A stretch of DNA of 64,000 bases from Eutreptiella sp. 'Long Island Sound 2002' (lineage: Eukaryota; Euglenozoa; Euglenophyceae; Eutreptiales; Eutreptiaceae), in NCBI GenBank assembly GCA_964036045.1, contig OZ038381.1:106893367-106957366 (forward strand), given 5' to 3'. Made by a program: the position numbers and the translations under genes. The notes beneath the pieces were generated by a model. It searched no databases. It was not told where the DNA came from and worked only from the letters and a program-made list of their open reading frames with translations. Of the stretch, positions 54,662 through 64,000 are shown piece after piece (position 1 is the stretch's first letter; every line of letters starts with the position of its first letter).

Positions 54662-55564
54662 CTGTGGTTCCAAGTGCCATTTTACAATTCTGAAGGAACC
54701 TAGGATAGGTCAAACTTGGCAATGGGGCATCTCTAACAGTGAGTAGTTTTGCGCTTGTAGTAAATAAATTAGCCGTACGATAAGCGTTTTCATGTTTTTT
54801 AAACATTATTCGATGCCAAAGGTTTTTCAGGCAAGGTCCGGCATTTTTCATTCCTTTTCTCACCATATGTAGTTCTTAGGCTGCCGAAGGTACTACACGT
54901 TTGTACCAGGATGTCTGCAAATTGGGAATAGGTAGCTTGCCCCGGTTTCCTAATTTTTTTTTACCCACAAAATTTGACTACACAGTTTTTTGGCCCAATT
55001 ACCTACAAGAATGCATGATTTCCTTGCAAAAAAGACTTCACAATTTTTGATATTTTCCCACTTTTCTCCAAAGTATGCCATTTTTTTGGGATTTTTCAAC
55101 CATAAAAATCCAGCTTTTGTTTTTTTCCTCTCTTTCCTTTTCTGGCACCTCTAGAAAATCGTAGTTTTATGCCTATAGGTGCAAAAATGTGTCAAAATCA
55201 TGGCATTTTCCCATTTGTATTGCGAGGCCTCACATTACAACACATGAACTATGGTAATTTGTATCAATTACCCACACTGTTGGGGCACAAAGAAACAAGC
55301 AAAAAGATGGTACGCACCCTCGAAACATTTTCTGTGTCAACACATGACGCGTTCAAAGTTGCAGGCTTCGCAATACCTTAGGGCCAATATAATCATCATC
55401 TCCCGCAGATTCACTTGGAAAAAAAGCACAAACGGCGAGTTGCCTGTTCTCGGAATGCGAGGCCCCGCAATGCGAGACGAAATTTCTCTTAGAACAGAGT
55501 CGCAGCCCCAACAGCGCTGCAGCCCCGATTACACCGAGAGCTTCCTCTTCCTCAACCCCGCTGC
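54662..55564. other. AT-rich DNA without recognisable gene
   Basis: Contains T-runs and only short ORFs. A short inverted repeat GCGAGGCC / GGCCTCGC-like lies near 55223 and 55459 (GCGAGGCCTCAC and GCGAGGCCCCGC). Confidence 0.5.
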
Positions 55565-56268
55565 CTAAATCTTTTTTCTCGCCGCGGAGCCCACTGCTGT
55601 CCCCGGATCTCGAAGGCTCAGCGTCCTCTTCACTCCCTGCGGCTCAGTCATTGTCGTCTGTTTCGGCTCTGCTGCCGCCTTCGTCTTCACCTTTTTCGGC
55701 TCCGGCGCGTGGCTTGCTTCCGGCTCCTCCTCATCTGCATCGCCAGCCTTGAACGCCCGAACGTGCGCTGACTTCCGCGGAGATCGCCGATCGTGTTGCG
55801 GCAGCAGCACGAGTGGTCCTCCTCAGGATCTAACAAGTCATCGTCTGCAAATTCACCATGGGCTTTTTGACTGCCTTCCTCTGCAGATGGTAGTTCCTTC
55901 CAAATGCTTAAATGGGCATACCCAACATTCTCGTCCAAGACCCACATTGGCATGCCATTCTGGATCCAGAGCTCACACTGCGCCAGCCTGGTCTGGTTTA
56001 ATCCTGTCTGCAGATGCTGCATCACCACGTGATGGTAGCTTCGCGCCCAGTCTGCCCTCTTTGCTTTGGTGAACTGCAGACAGCAAACCACTGGAGGATA
56101 ATCCACAGCTGCCACTTTCGCTGCATTGTGCACATCGCAATTGAAGATTATGACGTTCTCCGACCGATCTCTGTTCCGCATCAGCGTTGCCAACCTCGTG
56201 CAGAGAACAAGCGGCACAAACCCTGGCTCATCACGTTTGCGGCTACCCTATCCGATGTACGGTGGTGT

Positions 56269-56336
56269 CTGCAGTGAGGAGTAGCGAAATGTTAGACGGC
56301 ATGCGGGGCCGCGCAATCCGAAAGAGTTGTACATAC
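56269..56336 (-). other. Canonical GT-AG intron
   Basis: 68 nt, donor GTATGT after AGGAAAAAG, acceptor CTCACTGCAG. It joins two open segments in phase 0. Confidence 0.55.
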
Positions 56337-56976
56337 CTTTTTCCTGATCTTTGCACTGGCACCCAGAAGCAATGCCTTCGCTTGAATCCCGCCTTTGCCC
56401 GTGTTGCCTGCACCTGGTAGCGGGTAGCACACTTGCACCTTCTCATACCATTACTCGTGCTCGCGTATACCCAGTGCGTCACGAACTGTTTGCAACACGT
56501 CAAATGTGGGCTACACTTCCCCTTAGATGGCCAGTACGGTGTGCGGGTTGTGGATCAACTTCGCCGTTAGAACAGGAATCACACAATCAGCACCATCAAC
56601 CAGATTTGCATACAGCAGAACCATGTCTGTTCCAATCGCCTTCGGGACCTTAAAGGGATCTTGTGGATCTTCATAGGGGGCACACAACCTTTTGAAGATC
56701 TTTCCATGACCTGAATGTTGAGGACATCCACTTTTCCAGACTCCCCAGACTTGACGTCTGTCTGGGGGGTTGCCAGTCGAGCACACAGGCGGCCAAAGTC
56801 CATTGTTGCCCCACGCTGTGGAAGAGTGTCATCCATCGCCGCCAAGAACCGCGCCTTGCTCAATGTTCTGCACTTTGGTGTCGGAGCCTCCGGTTTCCAC
56901 TGCCAGGCCCCCAAAAGGATCCGAAATGAATGGACGTCCCAATCATGCAGCGGTACCCTCTCTGCCGGACTGGCCT

Positions 56977-57058
56977 CTGCACAAGTGAGGAAATAGTTTG
57001 TAGCACTCTTTTTTGTTGTGTTTGCGTGCTTGCCTATTTGCCTTTTAAGGGAACATAC
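56977..57058 (-). other. Canonical GT-AG intron
   Basis: 82 nt, donor GTATGT, pyrimidine-rich acceptor TTCCTCACTTGTGCAG. It joins coding-like sequence on both sides. Confidence 0.6.
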
Positions 57059-57777
57059 TTCTGGTCTGATGGATGACGCTGTCCGGAGCGGCTCCTGAAT
57101 GCCAGTTGATCCACTGCTGCTTCTGGTAAGTAGAGGCCCGGTCCTGGATATCCTTGATGTCACCTTTGGTCTCGACATGTCGGCAGCAACTCGTTTTAGG
57201 AGTGCTGGCTCCTACAGACCCTGCAGAAACTTGACCTGCTTCATTGTAACTGGTTTCACCATCGTCTCAAACTTCCCGAGGGACTGCACCGCTGCGTCCT
57301 CTGCGTGGTGCTCCTACGTGGCGAGAGATCCAAAGGTCTTCACCGCATAAGCTTATACAGGAGGATGGTACGTTGCCAGATTGCAGGTTGCGAGGGCTCG
57401 CCTTCCAAAAAGACACATACTTTGAGTTGATCATCGGAAACCTGTGTGTGTCCATGCACTTCCGCTCCCGGCCTTCGGAGTGGTTCGGTGAATGTGATCC
57501 CTCACGGACTCTGTAGGCCCAGCCAGTGGGTCGCGCAGATGCATAGAAAAGGTGTCAGGTGCTTCTGACGGTTGCACGGCAGAGATGTCCTGATCGATGG
57601 CGTGCTTCCGACCTGTGACTGCGACTTGAGTGGACCAACTGGCCTCAGTCTTGAGCAGGTACACCTCCAAAACTTTCATCCACTCCAGTGGGTCGAGGCC
57701 TTGCACAAGACGTTCTTCCCGCAGCTCAACGACCGCACAGACACAGTGCTGCTTTGCAATGACGATCCAATCATCGG

Positions 57778-57844
57778 CTGAGCAAAGAAAAAGGTTTGTG
57801 AGGCCGTGCAGAAGAAGGATCGGCGCTACAGACCGATGTCGTAC
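57778..57844 (-). other. Canonical GT-AG intron
   Basis: 67 nt, donor GTACGA after TCACCAG, acceptor TTTTTCTTTGCTCAG. Removing it keeps a coherent frame (AWQSP to DDWIVIAK). Confidence 0.6.
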
Positions 57845-57982
57845 CTGGTGATTGCCATGCAGTCACAATCACAGGCTCCTCAGAGGAGTTTGCCACGGGA
57901 CTTCTCCTGACCTCGTCCACTCGCTTCTGTAGATACTTCCAGATCTGGCCATCCTTCTTCTGCTTGCTGATCACAAGGGCTG

Positions 57983-58932
57983 TTGACGCGTATTGGTACG
58001 CCCCTGGATCTTGGTTACTTAAATCTGCTCCATGGGGAAGAGATTGAGGTCTTTCAAACCCATTTTTGTAGTCTTTTTTGAGGCATATGGAGCACTCCTT
58101 TTAGAGGCTATGTGAGCACTCTTCAAGACACATTAAAAGAGCAAGTAGGCACAAGAGATTCCGTAATACCACCCAAATACAAAATGTTCTAGCAGCTTTG
58201 CTCGCCCCATGACACAATCTGGTGTCCTGAAAGAGGAAAAGAGGGCGAACAAGGCAATAACTTAGGTTAATACACATGTAAACATACCTAAGTACCAAAC
58301 CATGTGCTAAGGCTAGATGTTTAGGGAAAATCACAGCTAATCAGGGCACCACGGGCCCTGTGACCTGAGATTCAGGTCGTCAACGACTGTCGTCAACAGG
58401 AACTGTGCTGTGGTCAACATGTCTAAGTCAGTTCTGGGTCAAACTAAGGTCAAACAAGTCAAACAATGTCATGAACATGTTGAAAACATGGTTAAAACTT
58501 GAAACATGGGTCTCCCCCCAAGCGCCAGCCTAGAGGCCCTAAGGCATTTTGGCACCATAGGATATTTTTTCTGAAAACCTATGGACTGATGCTTAATGTC
58601 CCCTTTAGTGGAGGGAATGGCCGTCGCAGCAGGCCGTCTGTGGAAAATTGGCAGCATAGTGCATTCTCATGAAAAATGCCATAAAATACACTCAAAGTCC
58701 ATCATAATTCATTAAAAATTGATATAAAAACAGCTTTTCTGGAGCTTTTACGAACATTTACGACATTTTATGTCAAGAGAATAATGTCGTAAAAATGACG
58801 GCGACAATTGGCGCCCGCTGCCGCGCCGTTGGTTCTAATTACTTTGAAGCTTCAATGAACCTTCAAATGTTTTGGAAACTTCAAAAACCTTAAAAAAATG
58901 ACTAAAATGGCTATTTCCAGGCCAAGCTGGAG
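57983..58932. repeat. 950-bp direct repeat, copy 1
   Basis: From TTGACGCGTATTGGTACGCC to CCAAGCTGGAG, repeated at 60045-60994 with scattered single-base differences. No ORF of note is inside. Its left edge abuts the first exon-like segment of the locus at 55.6-58.0 kb. Confidence 0.9.
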
Positions 58933-59437
58933 CTATTTCCTGATACTACAGAATAGCTGACTTCTGACCTGAAGTGTCACCGTACTCCTGAAGCTTTTCT
59001 GGCCTCCATGGAGATACCTTTACCTATGAAAATGAACCTGCATATGAGCCCATGGCCACATATGCATCACCCCCTCCTTAAAAGGTTTCTATGAGCTTTG
59101 TTTAGAGAAACCTCAAAGGGGTAAAAGTGGCTCATGCTTTGCCCTATATGTTTTTCCTGCTTCAGTGTTTCGAAAAACACCCATCCTGAAAAAACAGAGT
59201 CCTTGGGCAAGAAGACATAAGCAAAAGAAACAAGTATATAACACTGTGGTGCAAGTAAAATGTATGGTTCAAACAACCTTAAAAATAAGTATAGTACAAC
59301 CAAACAATGGCAAGAATCGCCAGAAAACAGAAGTATTTACAACATATACTCCTGAATATATATTACTCGGACTCTGGCAGGACTGACAGGAAATGACAAA
59401 GGGCTTGGAGAAATCAAACAAATATGATCAGAGAGGG
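58933..59437. other. Unassigned DNA between the repeats
   Basis: AT-rich with a 73-codon + strand ORF and a 78-codon - strand ORF, neither informative. Confidence 0.4.
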
Positions 59438-60008
59438 TTAGCCACTCTCAGAGCCAATGGGGCTCTTATATTTCTTGGAGAATTTCTCCATCTCCTTGTC
59501 AAAGATCTCCAGCTCCTTGGCTGTGAGTGGACGACGCTCTTTTCGCCTTGACGTCATCGTCTGGCGACAGCTACCTTCGCTGGAGCTGTCCCACATGTCA
59601 AATTCTTGGTGTTCTTGTTGTTGAGATTCATAAAAATCAATGACTTGTTGAAACTCATGTGGAACATGGTCATACCATTTTATTGGGCTGGTTTCTGGCC
59701 CATTGTTGTCGCAGGACGCCGCTGACGAATTTGTCGTAAACTATTCGGCGATCATGATCAATTTCTTGATTTTCTGGATGTTCTTGATGATGTTCCTCAC
59801 TCCAAGTACTTGAGGAGGAAGTGGAGGTTGTGGAGGACATACCTGGATGTATTGTCGCTCCAGGCCTTCCAAGGCCAGACCAGGGCGTCGACTTGTTGAG
59901 CTGCAGTCCAATCTTGGCCTTGGTGAAGAACTTTAGCTCCTTGGATTGGCTCCTTCTTGTTGCTTGTGCCAAGGGTCCACAAACCTTGAAGAACACAAAG
60001 AACTCCAA
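59438..60008 (-). pseudogene. Hypothetical protein between the 950-bp repeats
   Basis: The ORF at 60008-59670 reads FVFFKVCGPLAQATRRSQSK with a Ser/Thr run and ENQEIDHDRRIVYDKFVSGV. Near 59680 the reading shifts and continues WYDHVPHEFQQVIDFYESQQ, RRKERRPLTAKELEIFDKEM and KKYKSPIGSESG to a TAA at 59438-59440. Together they give about 180 residues with a charged helical C-terminal part. No family is recognised. The start may lie further upstream, closer to the repeat at 60045. Confidence 0.4.
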
Positions 60009-60044
60009 GTTCTCCTATAGAGCTGCATCGACTCTAGAACAATT

Positions 60045-60994
60045 TTGACGCGTATTGGTACGCCCCTGGATCCTGGTCACTGAAATCTGGTCTATGGGGA
60101 AGAGCTTCAGGTCTTTCAAACCCATTTTTGTAGTCTTGTTTGAGGCATATGGAGCACTCATTTTAGAGGCTATGTGAGCATTCTTCAAGACACATTAAAA
60201 GAGCAAGTAGGCACAAGAGATTCCGTAATATCACGCAAATACAAATTGTTCTAGAAGCTTTGCCCGCCCCATGACACAATCTGGTGTCCTGAACGAGGAC
60301 GAGAGGGCAAACAAGGCAATAACTTAGCTTAATATACATGTAAACCTACCTAAGTACCAAACCGTGTGCTAAGGTTAGATTTTTACGGAAAGTCACAGTA
60401 AATCAGGGCACCACACGCCCTGTGACGTGAGATTCAGGTCATCAACGGCTGTCGTCGACAGGAACTGTGCTGTGGTCAACATGTCTAAGTCAGTTCTGGG
60501 TCAAACTGGGGTCAAACAAGTCAAACAATGTCATGAACATGTTGAAAACATGGTTGAAACTTGAAACATTGGTCTCCCCCGAAGCGCCAGCCTAGAGGCC
60601 TTAGGGTATTCTGGCGCCATATGATATTTTTTCTGAAAACCTATGGCCTTATACTTAATATCCCCCATAGGGGAGGGAATGGCCGTCGCAGCAGGCCGTC
60701 AGTGGAAAATTGGCAGCATAGTGCATTTTCATGAAAAGTGCCATAAAATACACTCAAAATCCATCATAATTCATTAAAAAGTGATATAAAAACAGCTCTT
60801 CTGGAGCTTTTACGAACATTTACGACATTTTTCGTCAGGAAGATAATGTCGTGAGAATGACGGCGACGACTGGCGCCCGCTGCCGCGCCGTTGGTTCTAA
60901 TTACTTTGAAGCTTCAATGAACCTTCAAATGTTTTGGAAACTTCAAAAACCTTAAAGAAATGACTAAAATAACTATTTCCAGGCCAAGCTGGAG
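60045..60994. repeat. 950-bp direct repeat, copy 2
   Basis: Second copy of 57983-58932, same orientation and the same 950-bp length. Its right edge runs directly into a (GTAG)n tract. Confidence 0.9.
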
Positions 60995-61009
60995 GTAGGT
61001 AGGTAGGTA
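60994..61009. repeat. (GTAG)n microsatellite
   Basis: GGTAGGTAGGTAGGTA at the junction of the 950-bp repeat and GC-rich DNA. Same motif as 8307-8320. Confidence 0.85.
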
Positions 61010-61530
61010 TCTTCGGGAGCTCGGGATGCCTCCTTTGACATTGCAGGAAGAAGGTCTTACCAAGGGGACATCCTGTCCCTCCCACTGCCCTAGGTCAGGT
61101 GCCTCTTAAGCCGCTCCCGCAGGTGCTTGGGAAGGCAGTGTCGCGACCAGCTGGTCCAGGTGTCCCAGGTGAAAGGGTGTCCCCACATGTGTCCATGGGT
61201 AGGGCCACATGCCCCCTCCTTTGGGCCGCAGCTCTGGGGGCTGCCCAGCCGTGTGGAGTATCTCTCATTACAAGGGGTCTTGCTCCCGCTTGTCTACGGT
61301 ACGACCGCCTCACCCTTGTGGCTTGAGTTGCGGGGCCGCCCCGCTTGGCAGGCGACCCCCTCCTGGACTGTGTACCGGCTCGCCTGTCACCGGTTGCTTC
61401 CATGGCTCCAGGTGACGTTTGCCATGGTCCCCGATGCAGCCTGGCCGGGCTCGGACCAGTGGCCTTGGAGTACCGCTCCTGCCACTCGCCCGGTGGGTCG
61501 GCTGGGGTGTTGGTTCTTTCCTGTCCCTCG
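61010..61530. other. GC-rich DNA left of the 65-bp array
   Basis: Overlapping ORFs on both strands (for example 61403-61095 - strand, 102 codons) without motifs. Probably non-coding. Confidence 0.4.
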
Positions 61531-61534
61531 GCCG

Positions 61535-61990
61535 CCCTACGTGTGTGCGGTGTCCTGGGCCCCTTGGCTCGTCTTCACCGGTGTGCCCGCTCGGTGCGTT
61601 GCGTTGCGTCTGCGGTGTCCTGGGCCACTTGGCTCCTGTTCACCGGTGCGCCCGCTCGCTGCGTTGATTTGCTTGTGCGGTGTCCTGGGCCACTTGGCTC
61701 CTGTTCACCGGTGTGCCCGCGTGGTTTGTCGCGTTGCGTGTGCGGTGTCCTGGGCCACTTGGCTCCTGTTCACTGGTGTGCCCGGTCAGCGTGTTGTGTT
61801 GTGTGTGGGGTGTCTTGGGCCACTTGGCTCCTGTTCACCGGTGTGTCCGCTCGGTGTGCTGCTTTGTGTGTGCGGTGTCCTGGGCCATTTGGCTCCTGTT
61901 CACCGGTGTGCCTGGCCGTGGTGTCCCGTCCCTTTGTTGTCCTCGGTGCTTGTGTGTGTGCAGTGTCCTGGCCCAGGTGGCGCCTGTTCA
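61535..61990. repeat. 65-bp tandem repeat, about six units
   Basis: The core TGTCCTGGGCCACTTGGCTC recurs at 61551, 61616, 61681, 61746, 61811 and 61876, always 65 bp apart, with a diverged copy at 61963. As 65 is not a multiple of 3, the same peptides appear in rotating frames, producing ORFs of up to 329 codons that I do not believe are genes. Confidence 0.9.
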
Positions 61991-62099
61991 CCGGCGTGCG
62001 CGCTGTGTGCGGTGTGTGCGTGCCGTTGGTGGTTGTGTCTCTCTTCCACCCCCCCATCATTTTTTTTGTTCGTGCCTTCTCTTTTTCTTTCTCGAAATT

Positions 62100-62616
62100 T
62101 TAATAAAAAACTTTAAAAAATTGACAAAGTAGGGGGCGCGCGTACACTGCAGGCACAGGCATGGGCAACTGGTGCAGTGGTGCAATAGTGTCGTGTTCTC
62201 TGGTGTGTGTCGTCGGTGCTTTGGTCGCGGCCGCGCCCCAGGGGTGGGGCTCGTGCGTCCTGATGTACACGGGTATGGGTCGGGGTGGGTTTCGTTAGGT
62301 GCCACTTTCCTTTAGGTGCTGGCTGGTTAGGTGGCCGTGTGGGCTGTGGGTGTGGGCTGTGGCTACATTGCTCCCTCGGCAAGCCTGGTTAGGAGTCAAG
62401 GGTTAGCGGTTTTGGGGTCTGGCTCGGGTTGGATTCGTGTTGGGGCTTTGGCTGGGTTAGGCGGTTGTGACGGTTGCGGGCTTGGGTACTGTGTCTTTGG
62501 GCGTAGCAGTGCTCGTTGGCGTGTGCGTTGGCGTCCTTCGGCTTCCGGTTTGTTTGGTGTCTTCCGGGCGGGGCCTGGTGTGGCGCCCCGAGGCGGTGGC
62601 TGGCTGGGTAACGGGG
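62100..62616. other. GC-rich DNA, no recognisable gene
   Basis: G/T-rich on the + strand. On the - strand the frame of the 338-codon ORF stays open past its TAA to another TAA near 62398, but this is Pro/His/Gln-rich and may be composition only. Confidence 0.4.
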
Positions 62617-63633
62617 TTAAGTGGCGGCGCCGCTAGCTGGGGGGTCAGGCGCGTCGTGCTCTGTGGCGCGCAGGGCTCCTGGGGTGCTGTGGGTGCCGCC
62701 GGCGTTGGTGCGCCGACGTTTGTGGGGTGGCGAGGGGGTGTGTGTGTGCGGGGTTGGGCTTTGGGTGATGTCCCACAGGCGGATGCCGTCTCGCTGCGTC
62801 TCCTGGAGGGTCTCCTGCAGGCACTTGAGGAAATACGGGCGGTCCTGGGGCGCGGGGAGGTTGCGGGGCTGGACTCTCAGGGGATGGAGCGCATCGGCCA
62901 GCATGGCTTCCCATGCGGCCTGCGGCATCCACCCCCCCGCTGGCTGGAGGCGGCAGTTCTCCACCGACCCCTTGCGGGGCGAGTGGACCAGGCCCTCGAG
63001 GGAAGGCTCTGCCCGGACCCACTTCCGCAGCTCCCAGAGCTGCGTGTGGGTCCAGCGCCGCCACCACTGTCCCTGGGCAGGGCCGCGGTCTTGGGCGGAG
63101 GAGTGGGCGTGGGTGGGTGTGATGGGGTCGTGGGGACTGGTGGCGGTGATCGGCCTGGGGGATTCCTCATAGTCCTGTGCCGTGCGGGTGCGCGAGGTGT
63201 GGGGGCGCGGGCGGATGTGGACTCGCGGGTATGCGCACACGGTCTCCGCCTCGGGGTTGGGTTGGGACTCGCGGTTGCGGCGGTAGCGGGGCATGTGCTG
63301 TATGTGGGCTGACATCGAGGGTTGGTAGGGGGGCGGGGAAGCTGCTGGTGGACCCTGGCGTCCATCTGGTTCGGTCTGGGGTGGTCCCTGGGCCTGGGGT
63401 GCGGGCTTTGAGAGGTGGCGGGACGAGGTGCGTCGTGCTTCGGCCGCGGCGCGCTCCGCCATGAAGGTGGTGGCGGCGGCGTCGGTGACGGTGGGGGGGC
63501 GCCGTGCTGGGTGCTGCCTCCTCCGGGCCTGGGACGGCTGGCAAAGAAGGTCCCTACCAGGACCGGCCCCTGCTGTACCCCTTCCACCATTTCCTGTCAC
63601 TCCTATGGTCTTGCTTCTCACCAGGTTCTGCAT
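62617..63633 (-). CDS. Hypothetical protein, 338 codons
   Basis: A continuous - strand frame with no stop. The N-terminal two thirds are Pro/Arg/Thr rich and look disordered. From about residue 185 the composition becomes protein-like: WWRRWTHTQLWELRKWVRAE, SLEGLVHSPRKGSVENCRL, PQAAWEAMLADALHPLRVQP, and DRPYFLKCLQETLQETQRDG, suggesting a small helical domain. GC-rich shadow ORFs exist on the other strand. It could be an ORF1-type protein of a retroelement whose tail is the (TACC)n at 61009-60994; that is inference. No named domain is recognised. Confidence 0.4.
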   Translation of the reverse strand: MQNLVRSKTIGVTGNGGRGTAGAGPGRDLLCQPSQARRRQHPARRPPTVTDAAATTFMAERAAAEARRTSSRHLSKPAPQAQGPPQTEPDGRQGPPAASPPPYQPSMSAHIQHMPRYRRNRESQPNPEAETVCAYPRVHIRPRPHTSRTRTAQDYEESPRPITATSPHDPITPTHAHSSAQDRGPAQGQWWRRWTHTQLWELRKWVRAEPSLEGLVHSPRKGSVENCRLQPAGGWMPQAAWEAMLADALHPLRVQPRNLPAPQDRPYFLKCLQETLQETQRDGIRLWDITQSPTPHTHTPSPPHKRRRTNAGGTHSTPGALRATEHDAPDPPASGAAT

Positions 63634-64000
63634 GATCTTGCCCTATCCTGCACAATTTCCCACAAAAAATAGTAAAATATGGCTCCTTCACACAAATCCT
63701 GATCCTTGCAATAACCAACTCCCAAGTACAATAGCTTCAATCCAAATACTCCACACTGAGGGTCTCCAAGGATGTTTGAGGTCCTGCGTTGACACTCAAC
63801 AACTCCTTCCAACACGCCGGTCGTCTCACGGTGCACACGGAGACACGGGCGTTGGGCATGTACATAGAAATGCACCAATAGAATACCGGGAAAAGAAGCC
63901 CTGAAATTGGCATATGAACACAAATCAGGCAAAGTTGGGGAAAGAGGTAAACATATACAGTCACAGCCATAGACCCCTCATTCCCTGGACTCAGGACCTT
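63634..64000. other. Window end, no recognisable gene
   Basis: Composition returns to about 45% GC. Short overlapping ORFs only. Confidence 0.4.

Larger units (their letters stand above)
55565..57985 (-). pseudogene. Multi-exon coding locus of unknown family
   Basis: Read from right to left. An open segment (KQKKDGQIWKYLQKRVDEV) is joined by intron 57844-57778 to DDWIVIAKQHCVCAVVELRE ... EVYLLKTEASWSTQVAVTG. Then come DDQLKVCVFLEGEPSQPAIW and FETMVKPVTMKQVKFLQGL in other frames. Intron 57058-56977 leads to LHDWDVHSFRILLGAWQWK ... MDFGRLCARLATPQTDVKS and, after a shift, GTDMVLLYANLVDGADCVIP. Intron 56336-56269 leads to SENVIIFNCDVHNAAKVAAV and MPMWVLDENVGYAHLSIW. An acidic then basic tail (AFKAGDADEEEPEASHAPEP, KKVKTKAAAEPKQ) ends at 55565. 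There are at least five frame changes, and in-frame TAG/TAA at 57314, 57212, 56523, 56511, 56451 and 56248. I recognise no family; a decayed gene or transposon protein is likely. Confidence 0.5.

Noticed and set aside
57983-60994. Definite small LTR retrotransposon (TRIM-like)
   Set aside because: Equal direct repeats are present, but no primer site, polypurine tract, TG...CA ends or target duplication could be seen.
61127-62116. 329-codon + strand protein with Cys/Leu/Val repeats
   Set aside because: It arises from the 65-bp tandem repeat read in rotating frames; all three + frames are open.

Overview
This window is a stretch of a repeat-rich eukaryotic nuclear genome. The evidence is two gag-pol retrotransposons of the Ty3/gypsy chromovirus type, a LINE with APE endonuclease, reverse transcriptase and RNase H, satellite and minisatellite arrays, and two gene-like loci interrupted by introns. 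No bacterial operon structure, ribosome-binding sites or CRISPR array is visible. The mixed base composition, very long LTRs, short GT-AG introns and odd GAG-bounded introns suggest a protist or alga, but no rRNA or organelle marker lets me name the organism.

Layout. 1-4580 is a 47-bp minisatellite of about 95 units, each able to fold into a hairpin. 4600-6180 is low-complexity DNA, T-poor on the + strand, with runs of G. 6180-10340 holds decayed coding remnants and small dispersed repeats. 10347-27210 is a complete chromovirus (+ strand): 2.85-kb LTRs, a GTAC target-site duplication, gag, protease, RT, RNase H, integrase and chromodomain, with several stops and frameshifts. 28049-28589 and 36701-37095 are parts of a 366-bp satellite, split by a decayed LINE (28590-36700, + strand) with a 19-bp target-site duplication. 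38138-41994 is a small basic-protein gene with two non-canonical introns. 43326-54661 is a second, more damaged chromovirus on the - strand with about 790-bp LTRs and an initiator-Met-tRNA-like primer site. 55565-57985 is a coding locus (- strand) with three ordinary GT-AG introns, several frameshifts and six in-frame UAA/UAG codons. 57983-60994 carries two 950-bp direct repeats around a short - strand ORF. 60994-63633 is GC-rich, with a 65-bp tandem repeat and a 338-codon - strand ORF.

How it fits together. Most of the window is mobile DNA in layers: a LINE inside a satellite, a chromovirus inside an older coding remnant, and repeat copies inside an intron. Only the 38.1-42.0 kb gene looks like a plausibly intact host gene. 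The observations most worth a second look are the GAG-bounded introns (one a hairpin, the other with copies of one repeat at both ends), the hairpin minisatellite, the UAA/UAG codons in otherwise coherent reading frames, and the tRNA-like fold inside the LTR of the second chromovirus. No identity percentages or database searches were computed; all comparisons are by eye.
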